Shown here piece after piece: positions 1-12,943 of a DNA stretch of 64,000 nt; the first letter of the stretch is position 1, and every line of letters starts with the position of its first letter. The stretch comes from Candidatus Hydrogenedentota bacterium. Its GTDB lineage: Bacteria; Hydrogenedentota; Hydrogenedentia; Hydrogenedentales; JAEUWI01. The stretch covers positions 62,001 to 126,000 of the forward strand of contig JAHBVV010000008.1 of NCBI GenBank assembly GCA_019637335.1. Reading direction: 5' to 3'. The translations under genes and the position numbers were made by a program. A model generated the notes under the pieces. The model saw only the letters and a program-made list of their open reading frames with translations. It did not search any database and had not been told where the DNA came from.

Positions 1-676
1 ATTCGATGCTTGATGCCCGGTAGCCTTCCGGGTCGGCGGGGGCGGCTCCGCGGCAGAGGTTCAGGGTTTGATCGCGCATGCAGTTGCCTTCTTCGAGGAG
101 GAGGATTGGGTCGTCCGAAAGATCCGCGACGGTCAGGGACTTTTTCCGGGCGAGCGGGTGATCGAGCGGGAGGCCGGCCACGAGCTCTTCGCGGAAAAAC
201 ACGGCGTGATCGAGATCGGGCGCATCGAGGGGGAGCGAGAGAATGGCGGCGTCGAGCGCGGATTGCTGGAGCTGCTCGACGAGGCGCCGGGTCATGTCCT
301 CGCGCAGGTAGAGCTTGACGTTGGGGTAGATGGCCTTGAGTTCGGGCAGGAGGTGGGGCAGGAGGTAGGGGCCGACGGTGGGGATGACACCGAGGTAGAG
401 TGGGCCGGCGAGTTCCCGTGCGGCTCCGCGCGCGAGTTCGCGGATTTCGTGGACGCCGTCGAGCACGCTCCCGGCGCGCGCGAGGATGTCGCGCCCGGCG
501 GCGGTGAGGCCGATCCGGCGCTTGCCGCGCTCGAAGAGGGGTGTGCCGAGTTCCTGCTCGAGCTTGGCGATCTGCATGCTCAGGGTTGGCTGCGTGACGT
601 GGCAGCGTTCGGCGGCCTGGCCGAAGTGGCGGGTTTCGGCGAGGGCGATGAAGTATTCGAGGTCGCGGAGGGTCAT
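1..676 (-). CDS. oxyR: OxyR-type LysR regulator (C-terminus beyond the window)
   Basis: Read on the reverse strand from the ATG at 676, the open frame runs to the window edge and gives the first 225 residues of a LysR-family regulator. Residues 1-60 form the winged helix-turn-helix (start MTLRDLEYFIALAE; recognition region CHVTQPTLSMQ). The substrate domain contains EEGNCMRDQTLNLC, placing cysteines at residues 199 and 208, the same numbers as the peroxide-sensing disulfide pair of E. coli OxyR. It is therefore very probably a hydrogen-peroxide-responsive activator. It is divergent from katG, the classical OxyR target. About 80 C-terminal residues of the usual 300-310 are missing only because the window ends. 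Confidence 0.9.
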   Translation of the reverse strand, partial: MTLRDLEYFIALAETRHFGQAAERCHVTQPTLSMQIAKLEQELGTPLFERGKRRIGLTAAGRDILARAGSVLDGVHEIRELARGAARELAGPLYLGVIPTVGPYLLPHLLPELKAIYPNVKLYLREDMTRRLVEQLQQSALDAAILSLPLDAPDLDHAVFFREELVAGLPLDHPLARKKSLTVADLSDDPILLLEEGNCMRDQTLNLCRGAAPADPEGYRASSIE

Positions 677-682
677 GGGGGG

Positions 683-722
683 TAGGCTTTAGGCTTTAGG
701 CTGGAGGCTTTAGGCAGGGACG
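683..722. repeat. TTTAGGC heptamer tract ending in a GGCAGGGACG-like unit
   Basis: Three imperfect copies of TTTAGGC, with one variant CTGGAGG, lead into AGGCAGGGACG just upstream of oxyR. The same composite (heptamers followed by a GGCAGGGACG decamer) recurs at 51926-51985 and 61024-61076, so this is a dispersed element rather than a local slip. No function is apparent. Confidence 0.75.
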
Positions 723-727
723 AATAG

Positions 728-797
728 CAGTTGACAGTTGACAGTTGACAGTTGACAGTTGACAGCTGACAGCTGGCGGTTGGCGGTTGGCGGTTGG
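728..797. repeat. Ten-unit 7-bp tandem repeat drifting from CAGTTGA to CGGTTGG
   Basis: Ten contiguous 7-bp units lie between oxyR and katG: five CAGTTGA, one CAGCTGA, one CAGCTGG, then three CGGTTGG. The ordered drift suggests stepwise slippage and amplification. Junctions of the first units create repeated TTGACA strings, which resemble sigma70 -35 boxes, so copy number could affect transcription of either divergent gene. That effect is inference. Confidence 0.85.
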
Positions 798-847
798 GGT
801 GGTGGAATGGGTGGTTGACCGGGGTGTTTGGGTGGCTATGTCGGGCA

Positions 848-3244
<2,397 letters not shown>

Positions 3245-3284
3245 GGGCTCTTTTACTTCATACGACGGTACTGTGATTCCCTTT

Positions 3285-3319
3285 GCTGGCCTGTGCGAAT
3301 ATTCATTCGGCAGGCCAGC
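3285..3319. terminator. Strong hairpin downstream of katG
   Basis: GCTGGCCTG at 3285-3293 pairs perfectly with CAGGCCAGC at 3311-3319, and an inner CGAAT/ATTCG stem extends the hairpin. It lies 41 bp after the katG stop. There is no long T-tract, so it may be a weak terminator or a 3' stabilising structure. The rest of 3245-3524 shows no further gene. Confidence 0.6.
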
Positions 3320-3524
3320 CTTCGTTCCAATTGCTCTTGATTTTCGGCTTGGTGTAGCCGCTTCCGGGTAATTGGGCCTCCGGAAAGTCCTCCCCGTCGA
3401 GTAACGCTCCAGCTCACGCCTTGGCAAAGCACCTCCTATCGGGGCGGTGCGCTCGGAGCGAAATGTGGTGGGAGCGGTTGTCTGTGATATAGAATGCAAT
3501 CAAGGCTCAGCAACGGGAGAATGT

Positions 3525-4427
3525 ATGGCGGGCAGAAACGCGATACTTAGCGCGTACGAACTGTCGGCGTTGACGCGCTTGTTTTCATCGTCCGTAATTC
3601 AGGAGTTAGCCCGAAAAGGCCGTTCGCCATTGTTGCGACGGCTGTCCTCCGCCTCTCGACTCGCGCTGCGCTGTTCTACCTCCGCACGCGTCCGTGATCT
3701 ATTTGAGACTGCATTCACCATACTTAATTCCGCGGGCCGACGCGACGAGTACATTTACCGTTCCGCGCTCACTCACAAGGTGCTTTTGGGTAAGCATTCA
3801 CTTCGAACCGCCGCGATGCTAAGCGAGTTCCGGGTCGGCAATTGCAGGGCCGATGCCGTCATTCTTAACGGCTCTTCCGCTGCCTATGAAATCAAATCCG
3901 AACGGGACTCACTATTTCGTCTTGCACAACAGGTTGAACAGTACCGGCGGGTTTTTGCATCGGTAAATGTAATTGCCAGCGATTCACATATTGGTGCAAT
4001 TTCCACGGTGGCGCCAATGGATGTTGGTATCTTGCGCCTGAACGCTCGTTATCAGATATCGACGGAACGCGAGGCGCATGTCCGGCCTGATGGAATATGT
4101 CCAGTTGCTGTCTTTGATTCGCTGCGCTCCGACGAAGCGATACTGATTCTGAGCGGTCTTGGAATTGAGGCGCCCAACCTCCCCAATACTCAGCTCCGAG
4201 GCGCTATGCGAGCGCTCTTCAGCGATCTTGAGCCTGTCGCCGTGCACCAGCAAATGGTGGAAACGCTAAAGGTTACGCGTGACCTTACTCCGTTGTGCGA
4301 GCTTGTTGAGCGGCTGCCGAAATCTCTGCACGCCGCGATACTTTCCACCCCGATCCGGAAGGCTGACCACAAACGGTTGACGGACGCTGTGCACACACCG
4401 TTGAGCGAGGCGGAGAAATGGGTATAG
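3525..4427 (+). CDS. sce7726-family protein, predicted PD-(D/E)XK nuclease
   Basis: Protein of 300 residues resembling the sce7726 family, found beside sce7725/beta-family proteins. The core carries E101, D110 and E122-I-K124 (RADAVILN then AAYEIKSERD), followed by Gln137 in a helix, which is the layout of a PD-(D/E)XK nuclease fold. I choose ATG 3525 because GGGAGA precedes it at 3514-3519; the frame opens upstream at 3447 without recognisable sequence. It is the first gene of a three-gene set with overlapping ends. Base composition is lower in GC than the flanks (29 of 60 at 3961-4020 against 43 of 60 at 2041-2100), which suggests transfer. Nuclease activity is inferred. Confidence 0.78.
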   Translation: MAGRNAILSAYELSALTRLFSSSVIQELARKGRSPLLRRLSSASRLALRCSTSARVRDLFETAFTILNSAGRRDEYIYRSALTHKVLLGKHSLRTAAMLSEFRVGNCRADAVILNGSSAAYEIKSERDSLFRLAQQVEQYRRVFASVNVIASDSHIGAISTVAPMDVGILRLNARYQISTEREAHVRPDGICPVAVFDSLRSDEAILILSGLGIEAPNLPNTQLRGAMRALFSDLEPVAVHQQMVETLKVTRDLTPLCELVERLPKSLHAAILSTPIRKADHKRLTDAVHTPLSEAEKWV

Positions 4428-4429
4428 CG

Positions 4430-5386
4430 ATGTATCGACCTTACTTTCGCGGCAAACAATTCGAACTGATTGCGATACGTGAGCGGGCCGGGTTATTTGC
4501 CGAATGCGGATTTGTGCCAATTATAGAGCCAGTCAAGGAATCCATCGCCGGACTCACGAAGACTCTGGACGCAATTCGCGACGCGGAAGGGCGAGCGATC
4601 CTCATCGTGAACCCGTACCACGGTGACCATAGCGGCGGCGATGCAATTTCCACAATACTACGTGAGGTTTATAACAAGGACGATTTCGTATCCGCTGGCG
4701 TTCTATTGCGAAGCGAGATGGCGCTGAATGAGGCGCTTGCCGTCTGCAAATCTCATGCAGCACATGATTTGACCATCATACACGCGGGATTCACAGATCC
4801 GAAGGGGTTGGCTGCCCATCTCTCCGCAGAAAACGTGGCGGTATCAGAGCACATTTTCATCGACAAGTTCACGGGCCATCTCTACCGAAGGCATTTTACT
4901 GGCCCGACGCGAATTCTCGTCGGAGATGGATTCGAGCGCCGGCGCAACGCGGACTATCCCGAAACCGAGGAATTTTCCGAACTCCACGTGACATACTCCG
5001 AACTGAAAATGGATGGTTTTGGCGACTTTTTGATCGTTGGTGATGATTACTCGGAGACGGGCGGGCCAGCGTATGCGGTAGCGATTCACTTGACCTTCAT
5101 CGACGATGAGAAAGATGACGTGATGTACGTCTACCATTTCGTCTCGGATACGAACGACACGCCGACCGATCCCGCGGGAAAGTTTGCCCAGGCACTTCGA
5201 AAGCTCGTCTTGAAGCTCGATTCAGGGGCCTCGAAGCTCTATGACACCACAGCAATCGAGGAATTCAGGGCATTGCATGACAAGGGACATTTTCCGGGCC
5301 TTGGCTACGTGAAGAAACTCTCGATGATTCATCATTTAGAGACTTTGGCGACTTTTCTGAGGCTCAAGCCTGAAGGACGGGAATGA
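4430..5386 (+). CDS. sce7725/beta-family protein
   Basis: About 318 residues, beginning MYRPYFRGKQFELIAIRE, which resembles the N-terminus of the beta (sce7725) family that neighbours sce7726 proteins. No signal peptide or membrane segment is visible. The biochemical role of the family is not known to me. ATG 4430 matches the family start; an in-frame ATG at 4418 overlaps the upstream stop and sits only 2 bp from GAGGCGGAG, so either start is possible. The downstream gene begins in an ATGA overlap at 5383. Tight coupling to a nuclease-like and a RES gene suggests a joint complex. Confidence 0.75.
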   Translation: MYRPYFRGKQFELIAIRERAGLFAECGFVPIIEPVKESIAGLTKTLDAIRDAEGRAILIVNPYHGDHSGGDAISTILREVYNKDDFVSAGVLLRSEMALNEALAVCKSHAAHDLTIIHAGFTDPKGLAAHLSAENVAVSEHIFIDKFTGHLYRRHFTGPTRILVGDGFERRRNADYPETEEFSELHVTYSELKMDGFGDFLIVGDDYSETGGPAYAVAIHLTFIDDEKDDVMYVYHFVSDTNDTPTDPAGKFAQALRKLVLKLDSGASKLYDTTAIEEFRALHDKGHFPGLGYVKKLSMIHHLETLATFLRLKPEGRE

Positions 5387-6411
5387 CAATGCTCCCGAAG
5401 TGCTGCTGCCCGGAGTGCTTCGATGATCGGGGGCTTCGCGAAAAAATATTTCCGACTTTGAAACCTGAATTTGGCACATGCAGCTATTGTGGGTCCGTGA
5501 AAGTGCAGTTGGTCGAACCAGGCGCTCTCCGCAATCTATTCGAGATTCTGACGAATGTTTATGAGTCAGATGGAGAAGGCAAGACGCTGGTTGAGTGGAT
5601 GAAGGAAGACTGGCGGCTCTTTCCCGATGACCGCCTGGACGTAGCTCACGCGAAGGAGCTCCTGGCGGAAATATTGGACGATGGCGAGATTGTCCGGCGT
5701 TCGTTCAGTCCTTCATCGGCTTATCGGAGTGTGGGGCTGCTTCAGTGGGACGCGTTTCGCGACGAGCTGATGACCAGGAATCGCTGGTTTCTGGATGAGA
5801 CTCTGGACATTGATCGTCTCCGCGAACTGCTTAGTCACGTATTAATCCGTGGGCTCTCGGACAGGTGGTACCGTGCCCGAGTTTGTAAAGGTGGCGACGA
5901 TTTTCCGTTGAGCAAGATGGGCGCGCCGCCCAATCAGCTGGCCTCGCACGGGCGCGCGAATCCCGCCGGAATACCGTACCTCTACCTTGGCTCGGATGCG
6001 GTCACCGCCGTCGCGGAAGTGCGCCCTCACACGGGGGATAGAGTTTGTGTCGCGGAATTCGAAGTCCCAGGGGTGGTGGCCGTTGATCTTCGTGACCCCC
6101 GGAAATGTGTTTCGCCATTCTTCCTCGCAGGAGCGGACGAGATCGGCCAGCTGCGCGCAGACCTGCCCTTGTTGGAGCGGCTCGGCGCGGAGTTGACCCG
6201 ACCAGTACTGCCGGACAGCGCGGCAATCGATTACATTCCGAGTCAATACCTGTGTGAGTTCATCAAGAAGTGTGGTTTCGACGGTGTTGTTTACGGTAGC
6301 TCGGTAAGTGACGGTATCAATCTTGCCTTGTTTGATCCTGTCAGAGCCACTCCCAAGTCGTCGGAATACTACCACGTGACGAAGGTTGCCATAGAGACTG
6401 TCAGGGCATAG
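5383..6411 (+). CDS. Zn-ribbon / RES-domain protein (predicted NAD+-degrading)
   Basis: 342 residues. The N-terminus has CPEC (9-12) and CSYC (33-36), a four-cysteine zinc ribbon, then a helical segment resembling the HEPN-like N-terminal region of some RES proteins. A RES domain spans roughly 155-335: WYRARV supplies the Arg, YLYLGSDAVTAVAEVRP the Tyr and Glu, and VVYGSSVSDGINLALF the late Ser. RES domains degrade NAD+ in Xre-RES toxin-antitoxin systems, so abortive NAD+ depletion is a plausible role. No Xre antitoxin is adjacent; the two upstream genes may provide control instead. The ATGA overlap shows translational coupling. Confidence 0.8.
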   Translation: MTMLPKCCCPECFDDRGLREKIFPTLKPEFGTCSYCGSVKVQLVEPGALRNLFEILTNVYESDGEGKTLVEWMKEDWRLFPDDRLDVAHAKELLAEILDDGEIVRRSFSPSSAYRSVGLLQWDAFRDELMTRNRWFLDETLDIDRLRELLSHVLIRGLSDRWYRARVCKGGDDFPLSKMGAPPNQLASHGRANPAGIPYLYLGSDAVTAVAEVRPHTGDRVCVAEFEVPGVVAVDLRDPRKCVSPFFLAGADEIGQLRADLPLLERLGAELTRPVLPDSAAIDYIPSQYLCEFIKKCGFDGVVYGSSVSDGINLALFDPVRATPKSSEYYHVTKVAIETVRA

Positions 6412-6524
6412 AACCGGGTCCGGCGGTCTTCTGTTGTCTGGCGCATTGCGGTTGGTTTGCCCGCGGGTTTGCGCTCCGCGTAGACTGTGCGGCGAGGCAG
6501 CAGCCGGCAGAATGGAGTCACCTC

Positions 6525-7220
6525 ATGCAGCATGGGCCTTCTGAAGACGAACAGCGCCGTTTGCGGAAGCTCCGGGAACTTGGAATACTGGATACGTTTC
6601 CCGAAAAGGCGTACGACGATATCACGTTTCTTGCGGCGCAGATCGCGCAGACGCCGATGGCGCTAATTACGTTGCTGGACGCGGATCGGCAGTGGTTCAA
6701 GTCGAAGGTGGGTATCGATATTGACGAGACGCCCCGGGACCACGCGTTCTGCGCCCGGGCGATACTCAAGCCGCACGAGCTGATGGTGGTGCGGGACGCG
6801 TCGCGGGATCCGCGTTTTGCGGGTAATCCGTTTGTGACGGGCCCGCCTTCGATCCGGTTTTACGCGGGGGCGCCGTTGGTCTGCGACGATGGTTCGGCGC
6901 TGGGGACGCTTTGCGTGATCGATGTGAAGCCGCGCACACTGAGCGAGTTGCAGGAGACGGCGCTGCGTGTGCTGGCGCGGCAGGTGATGGCGCAGATCGA
7001 GCTTCGCGAGGCGCTGGCGCAGGTGAAGCGCCTGCGGGGGATGTTGCCGATTTGCACGAACTGCAAGAAGATCCGCGACGATTCCGGGTACTGGGAGCGC
7101 GTTGACACGTATGTGGCGCAGCACTCCGAGGCGGTGTTCAGCCACGGCATTTGCCCCGAGTGTATGGAATCGCTTTATCCGGAGGCATCCGAGGCGATGC
7201 ATCGGGGGGAGCGGCCCTGA
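6525..7220 (+). CDS. GAF-domain sensor protein with C-terminal Cys motif
   Basis: 231-residue soluble protein. Residues about 20-160 form a GAF domain of the type found in stand-alone sensors and at the front of signalling proteins (ILDTFPEKAYDDITFLAAQIA, DHAFCARAIL, APLVCDDGSALGTLCVID). The C-terminus carries LPICTNCKKIRDDSGYWE, a motif common at the ends of bacterial signalling proteins, with a further CPEC 25-30 residues later; the four cysteines may bind metal. There is no output domain, so it probably acts through a partner. Its stop codon is one base from the stop of the convergent histidine kinase gene, so the two transcripts must overlap. Confidence 0.8.
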   Translation: MQHGPSEDEQRRLRKLRELGILDTFPEKAYDDITFLAAQIAQTPMALITLLDADRQWFKSKVGIDIDETPRDHAFCARAILKPHELMVVRDASRDPRFAGNPFVTGPPSIRFYAGAPLVCDDGSALGTLCVIDVKPRTLSELQETALRVLARQVMAQIELREALAQVKRLRGMLPICTNCKKIRDDSGYWERVDTYVAQHSEAVFSHGICPECMESLYPEASEAMHRGERP

Positions 7221-7221
7221 A

Positions 7222-9971
<2,750 letters not shown>

Positions 9972-9972
<1 letters not shown>

Positions 9973-10547
9973 TAGCGGAACACCTTGACGGCGAGCCTCA
10001 GCAGCCGCGCGCTCAGGTTCAGCGAGGCCCGATTGGCGCTCTTGAGATTGACTTCGAACTTTACTTTGGCGTCCTGGCGGACGAAGTTGATCATGCCGCC
10101 GCGCTCGGCGAAGCCTTCCTGTTCTCCGACGGTGAGGGCGCGGGAATCGCGGAGGGCCTCGATGGCGTCGGCGGCGCCGGCGTCCATGGCGAGCGCGGTA
10201 TAGACGACGTGGCAATCGTGAAGATCCGCCGGGTCGTCCGATGAGACGAGTACGGCGGGGCGCCCGTGGAGTTCCAGGCCCCGGAGGAGTTCTCCGAGGA
10301 CATCGCCAAAGGGGTTTTCTCCGAGAATGCCGAATTTGAAGGGCGCTTCGGGATCGGGGAAGGCGTCTTCCGGCCAGTCGATGTATTTCGGGAAGTTGAC
10401 GAGGTACCCGGCCTTGATCTCGTATTCCTGGAAGCCGCCGGTTTCACCGCCGGCCACGGCGGTTGGCGCAAGTGCGCACCAGGCGGCGCAGGCGATAGCG
10501 GCGAAAAGCGCGGCGGCGCGCGCGGGATTTCGGATCAGAAGCGCCAT
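9972..10547 (-). CDS. YfiR-family periplasmic protein (DUF4154)
   Basis: 191 residues with a signal peptide (about 1-32). The mature part matches the YfiR/DUF4154 family: [19 protein letters not shown], then [15 protein letters not shown], a central VLVSS strand, and the end [20 protein letters not shown]. In Pseudomonas YfiR represses the membrane enzyme YfiN from the periplasm. Here the gene overlaps a receptor gene (13 bp) and the CHASE8-like kinase gene, so it probably gates that kinase. I use no gene symbol because the output partner differs from yfiBNR. Confidence 0.9.
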
Positions 10548-12580
10548 GTCACCTTTCCGTAGACACCGCGCTGCGCTTGTGTCGGGGCTGTATTAACAAA
10601 GGAGGAGTCATATTCGAGGCGGCGGGATTCCAGCAGGTCGTGCCCCACAATCTCAATCTCGAAGGAGTCCGACGGGCTCCACGTCAGCCCGGCGTCCAGG
10701 CTTACGTATTCGTCGATGTCGAGCGCGGGCAGGCGGTCCACGTAGCGGAGCGCGAGATTGATCTGGAAGGATTCGCCGAGATTCATCCAACTTTCGACGC
10801 GGGCCTGGTGTCGCGGCTCGCTTTTCTCCATCGGCGCGGAGACGAAATCGATGCTTTCGGGGTTGATGTCGAGGTCCATATGGAGATAGGAATAGGTTGC
10901 GCGCAGGCGCCACCAGGACGTCGCCTGCCAGGCCACGTCGATTTCCGCGCCATAGGCGGTGGCGTCCATGTTGTTGCGGCCGATGGCCGGAATGGCGATG
11001 TGGAGCGGGCGCGGGCCGGCGGCCAGGTAGGGGAATCCGATTTCGGTGGTTCGGAGGTTCTGGTATCGGTTGTGAAAGAGGGCCAGGTCGAGCGTGAGAG
11101 CCTGTGTCAGCGCGGCGCGGTAGCCGGCCTCGATGGCGAGGAGTTCCTCGGAATCGAAGCCCGAGTCGCCCTCAAAGGTGAGGATAAGCCCTGGGATTGC
11201 GAAACCGGCGACGTTTGTGGAGTCATCGGTCACCGAGGGCGTTCGCACGGCGCGGGATATGGCGGCCCAAAGGGTATGCGTATTGTTTGGCGTCCAGGCG
11301 ATGCGCGCGCTGGGCTGAATCTCTAGGCCGGTAAAGTCGTTGTATTCAAACTTGGAACCGAGCGTCAGGATCAGCCGTTCGTCGAAGAATGCGATCCGGT
11401 CCTGTATAAACGCGCTGTAGAGGCTCCGTGACTGCACGGGCGGGTCGTAGAACACAAGTTGCGAGCCGCGGGTGCGGTCCTTGTAGAACCGGGCGCCGCC
11501 GCCCCACAGGATTTCGTGACGCCCTCGCGCGGGCAGGAGGTACTGGATCTGAAGATCGAGCGTTTCGCGGTCTTCGTCCAGCAGAAAGTTGTTGGTGTCC
11601 GCCCGATCATAGTAGGCCTGGAGTTGTAGCTTTCCGCCGCTTTCCGCGGTGCGCGCCCAGCGCCCGAGCAGGCTGCCGCCGGAATAGAGGGAGTCCTCGA
11701 CCCGCGTATCCGAAATGGGGAGTGGAATGAGGGGGACATCGTAGGCCTGGGTCGTTTCGGCTCCGTACAACTCGCCAATGACGGTGAGTTGCGATTCGCC
11801 CCAGTCCCAATCCCATCGGGCGCCGCCGCGCGCGTATTCCGCGTCATCGGCCGCGATGCGCCCCGGGACCGGCGCGCGGTTGTCCTGCCCGAGATAGCGC
11901 AGGTAGAGGCGGTAGTGGCCGTGTTCGCCGGCCTTGCCGCCGTATCGCATGAAACCGAAGCCGGGGTATTCCGTACCGGCGCCGGCGCTGATAAGGCCCC
12001 CCTGGGTGTTGGCGGCGTTGCGCGTGATGATGTTGATGACGCCGTTCACGGCGTTGGCCCCCCAGAGGGAACCGCCGGGGCCGCGAATAACCTCAATGCG
12101 CTCGATATCTTCGAGCGGAATGTCCTGCGCTTCCCATACGACGCCCGAGAAGAGTGGGGTGTAGATGCTGCGCCCATCCACGAGGACGAGGAGCTTTGTG
12201 GCGTAGCGGCCTCCGAAGCCGCGGATGGAGATGGATCGGACGCTGGCGTCCAGGCTGGCGACGTGTACGCCGGGGACGGTGCGCAGCAGCTCGGGAAGCG
12301 TTAGCGCGGGGGAGTTTCGGATATCGTCTCTGGTGATGACGTGGATGGCGGCGGCGGCGGCGGAGCGGCGCTCGGTTTGCTTGGAGACGGTGGATATTTC
12401 GAGGTCGGCGAGGTCTTCCAGGCTCATCTCGGCGAGCCGCGAGATGGGGCGGGAGGAATCGACGGTTGCGGCGCCCGGGGCGAGCGCGAGCCCCAGACAA
12501 CCGAGCAGGAGCAGCGCGCGCGGGCCGCGCCCCGGGCGGGGCGTTCTTGCAAGTATGATGCTGCTCACCGTCAGATGCAT
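10535..12580 (-). CDS. TonB-dependent receptor 1
   Basis: 681 residues: signal peptide to about 39, a TonB-dependent plug (about 60-185; ISIRGFGGRYATKLLVLVDG, IERIEVIRGPGGSLWGANAVNG) and a beta-barrel ending in KVTWRF with the usual terminal Phe. The start of the mature protein, RLAEMSLEDLADLEI, is shared with the neighbouring receptor. It overlaps yfiR by 13 bp, so it is in one transcript with yfiR and the kinase. The substrate is unknown. Its place in a YfiR/kinase operon suggests sensing of an outer-membrane ligand rather than transport alone. Confidence 0.93.
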   Translation of the reverse strand: MHLTVSSIILARTPRPGRGPRALLLLGCLGLALAPGAATVDSSRPISRLAEMSLEDLADLEISTVSKQTERRSAAAAAIHVITRDDIRNSPALTLPELLRTVPGVHVASLDASVRSISIRGFGGRYATKLLVLVDGRSIYTPLFSGVVWEAQDIPLEDIERIEVIRGPGGSLWGANAVNGVINIITRNAANTQGGLISAGAGTEYPGFGFMRYGGKAGEHGHYRLYLRYLGQDNRAPVPGRIAADDAEYARGGARWDWDWGESQLTVIGELYGAETTQAYDVPLIPLPISDTRVEDSLYSGGSLLGRWARTAESGGKLQLQAYYDRADTNNFLLDEDRETLDLQIQYLLPARGRHEILWGGGARFYKDRTRGSQLVFYDPPVQSRSLYSAFIQDRIAFFDERLILTLGSKFEYNDFTGLEIQPSARIAWTPNNTHTLWAAISRAVRTPSVTDDSTNVAGFAIPGLILTFEGDSGFDSEELLAIEAGYRAALTQALTLDLALFHNRYQNLRTTEIGFPYLAAGPRPLHIAIPAIGRNNMDATAYGAEIDVAWQATSWWRLRATYSYLHMDLDINPESIDFVSAPMEKSEPRHQARVESWMNLGESFQINLALRYVDRLPALDIDEYVSLDAGLTWSPSDSFEIEIVGHDLLESRRLEYDSSFVNTAPTQAQRGVYGKVTWRF

Positions 12581-12675
12581 GGCGGAGGACTCACCTCAGG
12601 TGTCGGAGCGGCGCCCAATCCCGCAGCGTCCGAAATAGCCGTATACCCGGAAGGGTACTGCATGGGCGGCCGAAT

Positions 12676-12931
12676 TGCAATGGGGGGAAAGGGCAATCGC
12701 GTTTAAACTTCCAACTCGAGCCGAGCGCCATATGTACCACCTTCAATGTTAAGAAGGGCGCTTGTTGGAGCGCTGGCATTTCGTCTGCGGCGAATCCCTG
12801 ACCTTGGCGGCAGAGATGCCGGCGCTCCAGACCGCTCACTTTCGTTGATTCAAGGCTCCATATCGACTCAATTTTACGCCCATATACCGAGAGCGTATAA
12901 ATGTGATTGCCCTGCAATGGGGGGATAGGGC
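12676..12931. repeat. Pair of 19-bp direct repeats and an inverted repeat between the receptor genes
   Basis: TGCAATGGGGGGAAAGGGC at 12676-12694 recurs at 12913-12931 with one mismatch, in the 363-bp gap between the two receptor genes. Between them GGAGCGCTGGCAT (12767-12779) is inverted at 12816-12828 with one mismatch. The remainder is AT-richer (12840-12905) and may hold the promoter of receptor 1. No gene is visible on either strand. Confidence 0.6.
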
Positions 12932-12943
12932 GGTGCTGCGCGC

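Noticed and set aside
12581-12943. Cobalamin riboswitch for the TonB receptors
   Set aside because: I looked for the B12-box and the conserved core in the gap upstream of receptor 1, and also at 14966-15223 and 60897-61308, and saw neither. Shared use of B12 elsewhere in the window is not evidence for it.
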